DNA of 64,000 nt from Sva-07 sp963828415 (GTDB lineage: Bacteria > Actinomycetota > Acidimicrobiia > Acidimicrobiales > Ilumatobacteraceae). Positions 1 through 8,909 of this stretch are shown here, in pieces (position 1 is the stretch's first letter; each line of letters opens with the position of its first letter). Below the pieces are notes generated by a model that had not been told where the DNA came from, did no database searches, and saw nothing but the letters and a program-made list of their open reading frames with translations. Location: positions 744,001 to 808,000 of the forward strand of contig CAWHEI010000001.1 of assembly GCA_963828415.1 (NCBI GenBank), written 5' to 3'. Both the position numbers and the translations under genes were made by a program.

Positions 1-1
1 G

Positions 2-862
2 GCTCGACGTGCCGTTCGACCGGTCGCAACCGCCGCCCAGGCCGCCTCGGCGATTGCCGGCGGCCGGCTCGACACCCGCTTGGAGACGACCGACGACCCC
101 GACCTGCGCGTCCTGACCGAATCGTTCAACGACATGGCCGAGGCGTTGCAGCAGCGTGTCGAGCGTGACGCTCGCTTCGCCTCGGACGTCAGCCACGAGC
201 TTCGTTCGCCGCTGATGACCCTGTCGGCGTCGGTCGAGGTGATGGAGGCCCGACGCGACGAACTGCCCGAGCGTTCGAAGGCGGCACTCGACCTGTTGTC
301 GAGCGACGTCGCCAGATTCCAGGGGCTCGTGGAAGACCTGCTCGAGATCTCCCGTTTCGATGCCGGAGCGATCCGGCTGCACATGGAGGAGCTGCTCGCT
401 GCGGAGTTCGTCCGCCAGGCAGTCGCGGTCAGTTCGCTTCCGAACACGCCCGTGCACGTGTCCGAGCGCGCCGAACTCGCGTTGATCCGCGGCGACCGGC
501 GGCGGCTTGCGCGGGTGATCGCCAACCTGATCGACAACGCTCGCGCCTACGGCGGCGGCGAACCAGAGGTGTCGATCACGGTCCTCAACCCGCCCGACGA
601 ACCGATGTCGCACATTCTGATCGTCGTCGAGGACCACGGGCCCGGCGTGCCGGAAGAGGAGCGCGACCTGGTGTTCGAGCGGTTCGCACGAGGCGGTGGT
701 GCAGGACGGCGCACCGGGAGCGAGGGTGCGGGCCTCGGCTTGTCGCTGGTGGACGAACACGTCCGGATGCACGGCGGTCGTGTGTGGGTCGAAGACCGAC
801 TCGACGGCGAGTCGGGTGCCCGATTCGTGATCGAATTGATGGCGGCGGAGTTGGACGAATGA
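2..862 (+). CDS. MtrB-like sensor histidine kinase, 5' truncated
   Basis: Membrane sensor kinase that would phosphorylate an MtrA-type response regulator. The window opens inside the HAMP linker (RRAVRPVATAA, open from base 2 with no start), so the sensor and membrane segments lie upstream. Visible in order: DHp helix with the phospho-acceptor His in SDVSHELRSPL (about residue 67 of the visible part), N-box NLIDNA, G1 DHGPGVP, G2 GAGLGLSLV. The stretch from the His box through EDLLEISRFDAGA resembles mycobacterial MtrB closely. The stop overlaps the next gene (ATGA), a GerMN lipoprotein, matching the MtrAB-LpqB arrangement of Actinobacteria. The MtrB name is inference from similarity and context. 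Confidence 0.85.
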   Translation, partial: ARRAVRPVATAAQAASAIAGGRLDTRLETTDDPDLRVLTESFNDMAEALQQRVERDARFASDVSHELRSPLMTLSASVEVMEARRDELPERSKAALDLLSSDVARFQGLVEDLLEISRFDAGAIRLHMEELLAAEFVRQAVAVSSLPNTPVHVSERAELALIRGDRRRLARVIANLIDNARAYGGGEPEVSITVLNPPDEPMSHILIVVEDHGPGVPEEERDLVFERFARGGGAGRRTGSEGAGLGLSLVDEHVRMHGGRVWVEDRLDGESGARFVIELMAAELDE

Positions 863-1458
863 GAGCGATACTCCTCCTCGTTGTGACCGCCCTCGCTATC
901 GCTGGGTGCTCGATCCAACCCGAGGCAGCGCCCAACGACCTCCCTGCCGAGCGCGCCAACGTCTTCGGCGACCCGGCGACCGGCGACGAAGCGGCCGGCA
1001 CGAACCGCATCTACCTGCTGGCACCGACCGACCTCGACGCACCGCAACGGCTGCGCTCGGTCCAACGCGATGTGCCCACCGCGCCGACGTCGGTGCTGGA
1101 TTCACTGTTCGCGGGCCCGAACGAGAGCGAACGTGACGCCGGGCTCGACACGGCGATTCCGGCCGATGTCAGGGTGTTGGCGGCCCGATCGGTCGGCCCC
1201 GTGCTCACGGTCGACCTCAACGACGTGTTCGACGAGTTGACGCCCGACGGCCTACGTCTCGCGGTCGCGCAGATCGTGTCGACCGCGACCGACATCGACG
1301 GCGTCGAGTCGGTGCAACTGCGCATCGACGGCGAGACCCGGGTCTGGCCGCTCGGCAACGGCGAACTCACCGACCGACCCTTGCGAAAGTACGACTACCC
1401 GGGCCTCGTCGAGTCGACGCAGCCTGCGTTCCCCGCCATCCCCTCACCGATCCCGTGA
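859..1458 (+). CDS. GerMN-domain lipoprotein (LpqB-like partner)
   Basis: Probable membrane lipoprotein of 199 aa. It begins with a short signal peptide ending in the lipobox AIAGC (Cys about residue 16), and the mature part carries one GerMN-type domain (core from LDSLFAGPNESE to VESVQLRIDG). In Actinobacteria LpqB sits directly after MtrB and modulates its signalling; here the ATG overlaps the kinase stop (ATGA), so co-translation is likely. It is much shorter than LpqB, which carries a C-terminal propeller, so it is a reduced version or a different GerMN lipoprotein. Start chosen for the signal peptide and overlap; longer in-frame starts run into the kinase gene. Confidence 0.8.
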   Translation: MRAILLLVVTALAIAGCSIQPEAAPNDLPAERANVFGDPATGDEAAGTNRIYLLAPTDLDAPQRLRSVQRDVPTAPTSVLDSLFAGPNESERDAGLDTAIPADVRVLAARSVGPVLTVDLNDVFDELTPDGLRLAVAQIVSTATDIDGVESVQLRIDGETRVWPLGNGELTDRPLRKYDYPGLVESTQPAFPAIPSPIP

Positions 1459-1526
1459 CCTGGCTTGTGCACCTGTTGCGCCCGTCGGTGTTGGACGACG
1501 GCGTCGCACGCTGGTAGGACACTGCC

Positions 1527-1889
1527 ATGGCGTGGGACAGCAGTCGCCCGGTTCCGTGGAACCGGCTGATCCGTGAGTGGTTGATCTATGCGGCGATCAT
1601 GTCCGCTGTCTTCGTCGTGTTCTTCCGCGGCGACAACGTCGTCGGCGCGATCGCCGGTGTGCTGATCAGCGGCCCGTTGTATCTCGCGTTCGGCGCGGCG
1701 ATGGCCAAGTTCGGCTACCAACGGACCCGACTGAAGGACGTCCGACGGTCCGCCACCACGTCCGCTGACGTGTCGACATCTGCATCGACCTCCACCGCCG
1801 ACGACACTCCTCGGCCCAAACCGGCGCCGACGAGTCGAACGACCGGCGGCGCCAACCGTCCCAAGTCGTCGAACCGGAGGAAGCGCTGA
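1527..1889 (+). CDS. small two-helix membrane protein
   Basis: 120-aa protein of unknown function. Two hydrophobic segments (about residues 18-35 and 39-58) are followed by a Ser/Thr/Pro/Arg-rich, very basic tail ending in NRRKR, probably cytoplasmic and disordered. Its stop overlaps the ATG of glycerol kinase by one base, so the two are likely co-transcribed. A TAGGAC hexamer lies six bases before the ATG and could be the -10 of a leaderless transcript. No family recognised. Confidence 0.6.
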   Translation: MAWDSSRPVPWNRLIREWLIYAAIMSAVFVVFFRGDNVVGAIAGVLISGPLYLAFGAAMAKFGYQRTRLKDVRRSATTSADVSTSASTSTADDTPRPKPAPTSRTTGGANRPKSSNRRKR

Positions 1890-3385
1890 TGTCCGCGGGC
1901 GCCGAATCGCAATGCGTGATCGCCATCGATGCCGGAACCACCGGGGTCCGTAGCCGTGCGGTCTTCGTCGACGGTCGTCCCACGGTTGCCTCCTACCGCG
2001 AGTTCGCGCAGCACTACCCCTCCCCCGGCTGGGTCGAGCACGACGCGACCGAGATCTGGAGCGTGGCCGCCGAGACCTTGCGCGACGTCGTCGACCAGGT
2101 CGGCCGAGCGAACGTCGCGGCCATCGGTATCACGAACCAGCGCGAGACCGTCCTCGCCTGGAACCGCTCGACGGGCGAGCCCTACGGCACCGCCATCGTG
2201 TGGCAGGACCGCCGAACGGCAGCTCGCTGTGACGAACTGCAGGCGGCGGGCCACCTCGGGCTGATCCGTGAACGAACCGGCCTCGTGCTCGATCCCTACT
2301 TCTCTGGGACCAAGGCGGCGTGGCTGCTCGAGCACCGCGACATCCCCGTCGACGACGACCTCGCCATCGGCACGATCGATTCGTGGCTCGTGTGGAACCT
2401 CACCGGAGGTCGCCGATTCGTCACCGACGTGACCAATGCGAGTCGGACGATGCTGTGCGACATCCGAACCTGTTCGTGGGACGCAGAGCTGTGCGGGCTG
2501 ATCGGTGTTCCGATCGGTGCGCTGCCCGACATCGTCCCGTCGAGTGGACACATCGACACCACCGCGCCTGACTGCGGGGTTCCCGAGGGCATTGCGATCA
2601 GTGGTATCGCCGGCGATCAGCAGGCGGCGCTGTTCGGCCAGGCGTGTGTGCGCCCGGGTATGGCGAAGAACACCTACGGCACCGGGTCGTTCGTGCTGCT
2701 CAACGTGGGCGAGACGTGTCCGCCGCCGACCGAGGGGATGCTCACCACGGTCGCGTGGAAGCTCGCCGACGGCACGACCCACTATGCCCTCGAAGGGTCG
2801 ATCTTCATCACCGGCGCCGCAGTCCAATGGCTTCGCGACGGTCTGCAGATCATCGACGACGCCGCGGAGACCGGGCCACTGGCCGAGTCGGTCGCCGACA
2901 CCGGCGGCGTGTACGTGGTGCCGGCCTTCGCCGGGCTCGGATCGCCTTGGTGGGATCCGTATGCGCGAGGCACGATCGTGGGCATCACCCGCGGCACCGG
3001 GCGTGCAGAGATCACACGTGCCGTGGTCGAGTCGATGGCCTATCAGACGCGCGACGTCGTCGACGCGATGACCGCCGCGAGCGGGACCCCGCTCGTCGAG
3101 TTGCGCGTCGACGGTGGCGCGTCGGCGATGGATCTGCTGTGCCAGTTCCAGGCCGATCAGCTCGGTGTCAGCGTGCAACGACCGCTCGACCAGGAAACCA
3201 CGGCGCTGGGTGCGGCATACCTCGCCGGTCTCGCCGAAGGTGTCTGGGCATCGGTCGACGAGGTCGGCCAACAGTGGGGCCTCGAGGCCGAGTTCACGCC
3301 GAACGACGACCGGGCGGTCGCCGACGCGCTCCACGGCCAGTGGTTGCGGGCGGTCGAACGGTCACGCAACTGGGTCGACCACTGA
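1889..3385 (+). CDS. glpK: glycerol kinase
   Basis: Cytoplasmic FGGY kinase (498 aa, normal family length) converting glycerol to glycerol-3-phosphate. N-terminal phosphate loop IDAGTTGVRSR; substrate residues are intact in NQRETVLAW (Arg-Glu pair) and the YFSGTKAAW loop; the second ATP subdomain shows YGTGSF and RVDGGAS. The ribosome site GGAGGAAG (1876-1883) sits at good distance from the ATG. A glycerol-3-phosphate dehydrogenase and a second, divergent FGGY kinase lie about 22 kb away, so glycerol use is split over two loci. Converges with the STAND gene with only 13 bases between. Confidence 0.95.
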   Translation: MSAGAESQCVIAIDAGTTGVRSRAVFVDGRPTVASYREFAQHYPSPGWVEHDATEIWSVAAETLRDVVDQVGRANVAAIGITNQRETVLAWNRSTGEPYGTAIVWQDRRTAARCDELQAAGHLGLIRERTGLVLDPYFSGTKAAWLLEHRDIPVDDDLAIGTIDSWLVWNLTGGRRFVTDVTNASRTMLCDIRTCSWDAELCGLIGVPIGALPDIVPSSGHIDTTAPDCGVPEGIAISGIAGDQQAALFGQACVRPGMAKNTYGTGSFVLLNVGETCPPPTEGMLTTVAWKLADGTTHYALEGSIFITGAAVQWLRDGLQIIDDAAETGPLAESVADTGGVYVVPAFAGLGSPWWDPYARGTIVGITRGTGRAEITRAVVESMAYQTRDVVDAMTAASGTPLVELRVDGGASAMDLLCQFQADQLGVSVQRPLDQETTALGAAYLAGLAEGVWASVDEVGQQWGLEAEFTPNDDRAVADALHGQWLRAVERSRNWVDH

Positions 3386-3398
3386 GGCCGCGAATGCC

Positions 3399-6300
3399 TC
3401 AGACAACGCTGCGGAAGAGCGCGTTGGCCTGCGCTCGCATCACGTCGTCGAGACCGCAGGCGATGGCGCTCTCTTCGATGGGAGCGAGTGCAGCCTGCAG
3501 GCGTTCCTCGTCGACGACGCCGTCGGGCCTCGCGCCGATCAGATCCAACACCAGTTGCAGACCGGCGTTGTCGCCTCGGATCTGCTGCCAGCCGTCGATC
3601 GTGCAGTTGGCGAGTTGCGCAGGCGCACCCACCGTGGTCAGGAGACTGAACACATAGGGTTCGGCGAGCCCGGGAGGAGGTTCGACGGGCAGCCCGCACG
3701 GATCGACGTCCAGTGTGCGCAGCTCGACCGTGTACTCGAGGGGATCACCATCGCCAGGGGTGCTCGTGCCGGTCGGATACTGGTCGGTCGACAGATACGG
3801 ATCGATCGTGAGGCGAAGACGCTCCGTCCTGTCGCACCCCACGACCACGCCACCGGTGCCGCCCGCACTCGCGCCGACGTACGTCACAATGGCCTGCGGA
3901 TCATCGACCGACACCAATTGCGCATCCAGACCCCACTCCATCGAGTTCGAGCGCGTGGTGAGCATCAGGGGCTCGCCGGCCGCCACGTCGAACACGAACC
4001 GTTCCCCATCGCTGCGGCTGACTGGCCCGGCATCCGCGACCAACGCGTCAGCGATCGAGACGTGTGCGTCGTAGTCGCTCGGTGCACCGGCCTCGTCGAA
4101 ACCGAACACGGCGATCCGATACGTCCGCGCACCGTCGACTGCCACGCTGGCAGTGCCGTTCGTTTCGTACAGCGTCGGCGCATACGACTCGTTCTCCAGA
4201 TCGAGCAGCTGGATCCGGATCACGTCGCTCGGCGACGTCGGCCGCGCCGCGAATTCAAGGTTCTGACCACCGGTGTTGTCGACTTCGAAGAGGGCGAAGC
4301 CGGACACCTCGGCACTTCCACCGTCGACGGCCAACTCAGCAGGCCGCGGGCTGGCGGAGATCCTGTACGCGCCCAGGTCGGCCGGGGACACAATTTCTTC
4401 CGACGGCGTCACCATCCCTGGCGCGAATGACTCGCCGGAGAAACGCTCGACGCGGACGAGTGACACTGCATCGGTCTCCTCGAAGAGCGCCATCATGTTC
4501 GAATCGCCGAGGATCGGACTGGTTGTCGACGTGCTCGAATCGACACTCGACAGCTCCATCGTCACCGACATGGGATACACGCCGTCCAGCGGCTCCAGGA
4601 GTACGCCCCCGACCTGTGAGGGATCAACCACGTAATACGCGATCTCGGACTCGTCTGCCAACGCATCGGACACCGTCACGCCAGGATCGAGCGGTCGAGC
4701 CGACTCGTGACGCACTGCCACGCGTCCTGACCCGCGCACGATCGCGACGTGCCGGCCCGGGTTGGTGATCACGGCCCGGCCAGGATCGTTCCCCGTCGCC
4801 GCTTCCTGCTCCAGGACCTCCACGGACACGTCGACCTCGGCGACCTCCGACGATGCCGGCAACGGGTCGGCGACGGCGCCCGCGTCGACGACGGCAGTCA
4901 TGGTGGTGGTCTCGACCTCGAACGCCGCGCTGCCACCCGCGTCGTCGAGATCGACGACAAACAGCTCGTCGTCCGCGAGCGCTACCGGCACGATCGCTGT
5001 GGCAGCAAGTCGAAACGAGCCTCCTCGCCCTGGCGCCGACACGAGAACACCGACCGGGGGATCTGACTCGAACTCGGGCACACGGATGTACAGGGTTCCG
5101 GGCTGGCCGCGACTCGATACAACCGATGACGCGCCGGGCAGATCGTCGGGTGAAATGGTGACGGTGCTCTCCGACTCGACGCTGACGGCGATGAGCTCTC
5201 CGGGGGCAGCGTCGACGATGATGAACGACTGTTGATCCTCCGCTTCGACGAACGCGTCCACGGGCGCATCGAGAGACACGGGCACTGCGACCTCGGTCGC
5301 CGACTCCGATTCCGGCTCGGGATCGGATCGCAATGCTGCGGCGACAGCGAGTGAGGACACGATGGCGACCGCCACCAGTGCGAGCACCGCCGAGACGATC
5401 ACCCGCCGGCGGCGCCGTGTGGCCGTCCGTTCGGCGCGATCCGAGAGGATCGCCGGAACGAGCGTGTCGTGGGCGAGCTCGTAGTACACACTGTCGAGCC
5501 GTTCTTCACCGCGCAGCAAACGGGCGTCCACCAGCGCCTCCAATGTCGACGGATCGACGTCGAAGTCGTCGCCGATCGCCGATCGTTCGAGGCTCACCCG
5601 GCGCTCGTTCGCGTTGATCAACCCGCGTTCGCACAGACGCCTCACCGCCTTCTGACGAGCTGTCGGAATCGTCGCCACCGCTCGCCGGTAGAAGTCGCTG
5701 AGGATTCGATCGAGTCCGGCCCGACCCTCCAGATCGGCCGCGTCGATCCGGATCACCTCCGTTGGATCGAGACCGGCGGACTTGCGCGGCACGATCGCCC
5801 GCTCGACGTACTGGCAGACGATCTGCAACTGCGATGGGTCGACGCCGGGCGTGAGCCGGGTGACGCCGCGCACCGACGACGTCCGGAGAAAGTTGAGAAT
5901 CTCGTTCGCGGCGGATTCCGTGTACTCGAACTGCCGCGAATCGAGCCGGTCGTCGATCACCCCAGCGGGCTCGCGGATTGCCTCGTCGGCCCGCTCGGGA
6001 TCCAGCGGGCCCAGACGGTACCGGTGCCGCAGGATCTGGGGGACGTCGGTCGCGAGTTCCTCGATCGAACCGAGCGCGTCTTCGCGAATCGCAAGCACGA
6101 ACCGGACGTCGGGCGGCACCGAAGGCCTCCCGTTCTCGGAGGATTCCTGCCGGTGTCCTCGAACCACCTCGCCGAATTCGGTGATGAAGCGACGACGTAC
6201 CTCGTCGGGCCATTCCAGGGTGAACAGCTCTTCGAACTGGTCGAAGATGAGCACGAGGTGTTGCAGGACGTTGCCCCGCCAGATCTCGATTCCGGACAGC

Positions 6301-6707
6301 AGGTCCCAGAGGGTCGGGTCGTCGCCGATCGCATCATCGATCATCACGTCGATGGCCGGATCGTTGCGGGCGGCCTCGATGACCCGCTCCCGAATGGCCG
6401 TCGTTGGTGAGGTCGTGGTGTCGTTCAGGCGCACCGACACCGGCCAGTGACCCCGTGCTCGGAGCTCGGCGGCCACGCCGGCATTCAACAGCGACGTCTT
6501 GCCCAGACCTGACTGTGCGTAGAGCACGAAGAGCGACGAACTCAGGATCGAGTGCAGCACCGTCTCCGACTCGATGTGTCGCCCCGTGAACAGCCGCCGG
6601 TCCAGTTCGTTGTCACCGAAGGGCGGCGCACCGGGATAGCGGTAGTGCGCAGTCGTCGCAACGGACTCGGTTCGGTCGGCCGCCACCGCCGGCATCTCGA
6701 CGGTCAC
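3399..6707 (-). CDS. nSTAND1 ATPase with TM helix and large C-terminal ectodomain
   Basis: About 1102 aa from a GTG start whose bases overlap the TIR-gene stop (GTGA). An ATG at 6695 is the alternative. Residues about 30-430 form an nSTAND1-type NTPase: Walker A QSGLGKTSLL, Walker B with the family hallmark LIFDQFEELF, sensor segment FVLAIREDALG, then a winged-helix part ending in YYELAHDTLVPAIL. A basic stop (RRRRR) and one membrane helix (VIVSAVLALVAVAIV, about residue 460) follow. The remaining roughly 620 aa are Val/Ser/Asp-rich and beta-like, resembling strings of bacterial pre-peptidase C-terminal (PPC-like) domains, and contain two late cysteine pairs. Inference: a cytosolic oligomerising ATPase whose sensing part lies outside the membrane, working with the SIR2-TIR protein. 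No recognised system has this exact pairing. Confidence 0.85.
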   Translation of the reverse strand: MTVEMPAVAADRTESVATTAHYRYPGAPPFGDNELDRRLFTGRHIESETVLHSILSSSLFVLYAQSGLGKTSLLNAGVAAELRARGHWPVSVRLNDTTTSPTTAIRERVIEAARNDPAIDVMIDDAIGDDPTLWDLLSGIEIWRGNVLQHLVLIFDQFEELFTLEWPDEVRRRFITEFGEVVRGHRQESSENGRPSVPPDVRFVLAIREDALGSIEELATDVPQILRHRYRLGPLDPERADEAIREPAGVIDDRLDSRQFEYTESAANEILNFLRTSSVRGVTRLTPGVDPSQLQIVCQYVERAIVPRKSAGLDPTEVIRIDAADLEGRAGLDRILSDFYRRAVATIPTARQKAVRRLCERGLINANERRVSLERSAIGDDFDVDPSTLEALVDARLLRGEERLDSVYYELAHDTLVPAILSDRAERTATRRRRRVIVSAVLALVAVAIVSSLAVAAALRSDPEPESESATEVAVPVSLDAPVDAFVEAEDQQSFIIVDAAPGELIAVSVESESTVTISPDDLPGASSVVSSRGQPGTLYIRVPEFESDPPVGVLVSAPGRGGSFRLAATAIVPVALADDELFVVDLDDAGGSAAFEVETTTMTAVVDAGAVADPLPASSEVAEVDVSVEVLEQEAATGNDPGRAVITNPGRHVAIVRGSGRVAVRHESARPLDPGVTVSDALADESEIAYYVVDPSQVGGVLLEPLDGVYPMSVTMELSSVDSSTSTTSPILGDSNMMALFEETDAVSLVRVERFSGESFAPGMVTPSEEIVSPADLGAYRISASPRPAELAVDGGSAEVSGFALFEVDNTGGQNLEFAARPTSPSDVIRIQLLDLENESYAPTLYETNGTASVAVDGARTYRIAVFGFDEAGAPSDYDAHVSIADALVADAGPVSRSDGERFVFDVAAGEPLMLTTRSNSMEWGLDAQLVSVDDPQAIVTYVGASAGGTGGVVVGCDRTERLRLTIDPYLSTDQYPTGTSTPGDGDPLEYTVELRTLDVDPCGLPVEPPPGLAEPYVFSLLTTVGAPAQLANCTIDGWQQIRGDNAGLQLVLDLIGARPDGVVDEERLQAALAPIEESAIACGLDDVMRAQANALFRSVV

Positions 6708-8080
6708 CCAGCGCGCACCTTGTGGTTGACGTCGCGGCGGATGGCACGAACGAGCGAATCGATACCCGCCGGCACCGACAGGTCGACGCACTGCAAGTCC
6801 TTGAGGTCGTGCAGGACGCTGTCGAAGGAATCGATCACCGCCGGAATCACGAACACGCGCGGCGCGCGGTAGAGCTTCTGCCGATCGAGTGCAAGGTCGA
6901 TCTCGCGATTGACATAGCTCACTTCCTTGGCGAACAGACTGGCGCTCTGCAGGACGACGACGTAGTCGACGTCATCGAGCACTCGGCGGATCTTGGCGTC
7001 CCAGACATCGCCACCTCCGAGATCGTCGCGGTCGAACCATGTGTCGATGCCATTGGCTCGCAGGCCGTCTGCCACCAGCTGCACGAATGGTTTGTCTTCG
7101 CTGGCGTGGCAGAGAAAGACCAGGGGCGCGTCCGGCGGCAGGTCACCGAGACCGGTCGGCGCCACGGTGGACACAACCGGGTCCGATCGATCGGCGCCGC
7201 TCGTGGTCGTCGACGAGAGCGACGATGCCGGCGTGGGAGTGGACGCCGCTGCATCAGGCACCCGGACGCGAGCGCGCAGCTCGCGGGCGAACACCGTCGA
7301 GTCGCCGCCGACGAAGTGGATCTTGTGGCCCGACCTGTAGAACTCGCACGTTTCGGGATCGAGTGTCTCAGGCCGACGCTCGAACGCAAACGACTTGTAT
7401 CGCCGCTGGCTGTCGCCGGACAGCACGTGCATCAGCAGCCGGAACTGCCATTGGGCGAGATCGAAGCCGAGGAACAGAAACGACCGGTCGGGGTCACACA
7501 ACATGCTGCGCAACTTCGGAGGCAATGGTGGCTCGTCGGCCACCACGGAGACGATGAACGCCAGTCGGTCACTGTCGGTGAGGATCAGCGACGACGGTTG
7601 CTCGAGCGAGCCGTACAGGTGGTAGATCACCGGCGACTGGACGGTTGCGTCCGGCATCGACGGTCGAGCGGGAGCAGTTCGATCGTAGTAGTCGCTGTGC
7701 GTGGCCGGCTTGACGCCGAGAAACGCCTGCGCTGCCGACAACCCGGGAGATGTGTTGACCACGAGCTCGAACGGGAGCCGTGCCAGATCGCCCAACATGT
7801 CGGTGTCGGCCTCGAAGCGCTCGTAGAATTCCCCCACCCACGCTTGGAGCGTGAATGGATCCTCCTGAGCAACCGCCGCCTGGGCCACCGACCACGGTTT
7901 GCTCGGATCGAGGTGGGTGAAGTCGGGACCGAGTTGACCGCGAACGAATGTTGCGAGCGCCTCGTGGACAGGAAGCGACGCTCCGTCGAACGTTCCGGTC
8001 ATCGCATCAGGCCCGAGCATCAACGTGCAGCGACCGCGTTCGATCGCGTAGACGAGCGACGTCCAGTCGGCCTCCCGCAA
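6704..8080 (-). CDS. SIR2-like/TIR two-domain protein
   Basis: N-terminal half is a SIR2-like domain of the STAND/TIR-associated type: ERGRCTLMLGP, the VVNTSPG loop (counterpart of TTNYD), YHLYGSLEQPSSLILT (counterpart of KLHGS, with Tyr in place of the catalytic His) and FLFLGFDLAQWQFRLL. After a Ser/Thr/Ala linker comes a C-terminal TIR domain: LVFLCHASEDKPFV, DTWFDRDDLGGGDVW, and a conserved Glu in YVNREIDLAL. TIR domains of this type often cleave NAD or make cyclic ADPR signals. The gene is coupled to the nSTAND1 ATPase by a 4-base overlap. The start is uncertain: TTG 8080 is used here, TTG 8167 gives an Arg-rich extension, and a well-spaced GGAGGA + GTG at 8099 is one base out of frame. 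Confidence 0.82.
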   Translation of the reverse strand: MREADWTSLVYAIERGRCTLMLGPDAMTGTFDGASLPVHEALATFVRGQLGPDFTHLDPSKPWSVAQAAVAQEDPFTLQAWVGEFYERFEADTDMLGDLARLPFELVVNTSPGLSAAQAFLGVKPATHSDYYDRTAPARPSMPDATVQSPVIYHLYGSLEQPSSLILTDSDRLAFIVSVVADEPPLPPKLRSMLCDPDRSFLFLGFDLAQWQFRLLMHVLSGDSQRRYKSFAFERRPETLDPETCEFYRSGHKIHFVGGDSTVFARELRARVRVPDAAASTPTPASSLSSTTTSGADRSDPVVSTVAPTGLGDLPPDAPLVFLCHASEDKPFVQLVADGLRANGIDTWFDRDDLGGGDVWDAKIRRVLDDVDYVVVLQSASLFAKEVSYVNREIDLALDRQKLYRAPRVFVIPAVIDSFDSVLHDLKDLQCVDLSVPAGIDSLVRAIRRDVNHKVRAG

Positions 8081-8212
8081 TCCGACCGTCGTCGGCCACG
8101 CGTCCTCCCTCCTCCGCGAGCGATCCCCATCGGCGGCTCGCCGCCAACCTAGTCGCTCGCGGGGCAACCTCGAGGCGGCCGTTCTGGCATCGTCGCCGAG
8201 CCGAACAGTGGG

Positions 8213-8836
8213 TCAGCCCTTGGCGATCACCACATCGGCGAGACGGGCGAGCAGTGAGAATCGAACCCGTTCGCGCTCGTGGATCGGGTTGCCCGCGCGG
8301 CCGGCCGCGACGGTCATGCGCGACCTCGGCATGTGCGCCCAGAGCAGGTCGCTCGGAGCCGAATCGTCGAGTCCATCCAGATGCTCGCTGCCGACCACGA
8401 ACGCGCCGAGCCACTGAAGATCCGGCACGTCGCCCAATCGGGCGACGAACTGCTCGCCACGCAACACGGTGACCCAGTCCGTTTCCGAGACGCTCTGGAC
8501 ACCGGCGACCAGAACGTCGACTCGTTCGGCGGGATCACATTCGGCGATCGCAGCGCCGATCGCCAGCGCCGACAGGCTCGGGTCGGTCCGATCAGGACCG
8601 ACGACTCGGATGCTCTCGACCGACACACCATCGACGGCGTCGATCTCGGCGCTCAGCAACGGCATCAGGTCGTCGTCGGGCAACGCCACGGTCAGTTCGT
8701 CGATCGCACGACCACCACCCTGTTCGAGGATCTCGATCGACAGCACGTCGCCGCGTACCGCTCCGATGCGGCTCGCCACCTGGCCGAGCGCTCCGGGGCG
8801 GTCCGGCATCCAGACTCGAACGACGATCGTGATCAC
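8213..8836 (-). CDS. ACT-domain protein
   Basis: 207-aa cytoplasmic protein. It starts with an ACT regulatory fold (VITIVVRVWMPDRPGALGQV), the small-molecule-binding module of amino-acid enzymes, followed by a second domain of unknown role (region GAAIAECDPAERVDVLVAG to the end). The GTG start is supported by TACGGT at 8849-8844 with a 7-base spacer, a leaderless-type promoter. It lies upstream of the SIR2-TIR gene on the same strand, so read-through is possible, but nothing suggests a functional link. Related actinobacterial proteins are annotated only as ACT-domain regulators. Confidence 0.75.
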   Translation of the reverse strand: MITIVVRVWMPDRPGALGQVASRIGAVRGDVLSIEILEQGGGRAIDELTVALPDDDLMPLLSAEIDAVDGVSVESIRVVGPDRTDPSLSALAIGAAIAECDPAERVDVLVAGVQSVSETDWVTVLRGEQFVARLGDVPDLQWLGAFVVGSEHLDGLDDSAPSDLLWAHMPRSRMTVAAGRAGNPIHERERVRFSLLARLADVVIAKG

Positions 8837-8909
8837 GGGCGGGACCGTACAAGCGCCACGGTTCGCGGCGATGACCACCCCGTGACCATCGTGTTACAGC
8901 GTTGAGTGC

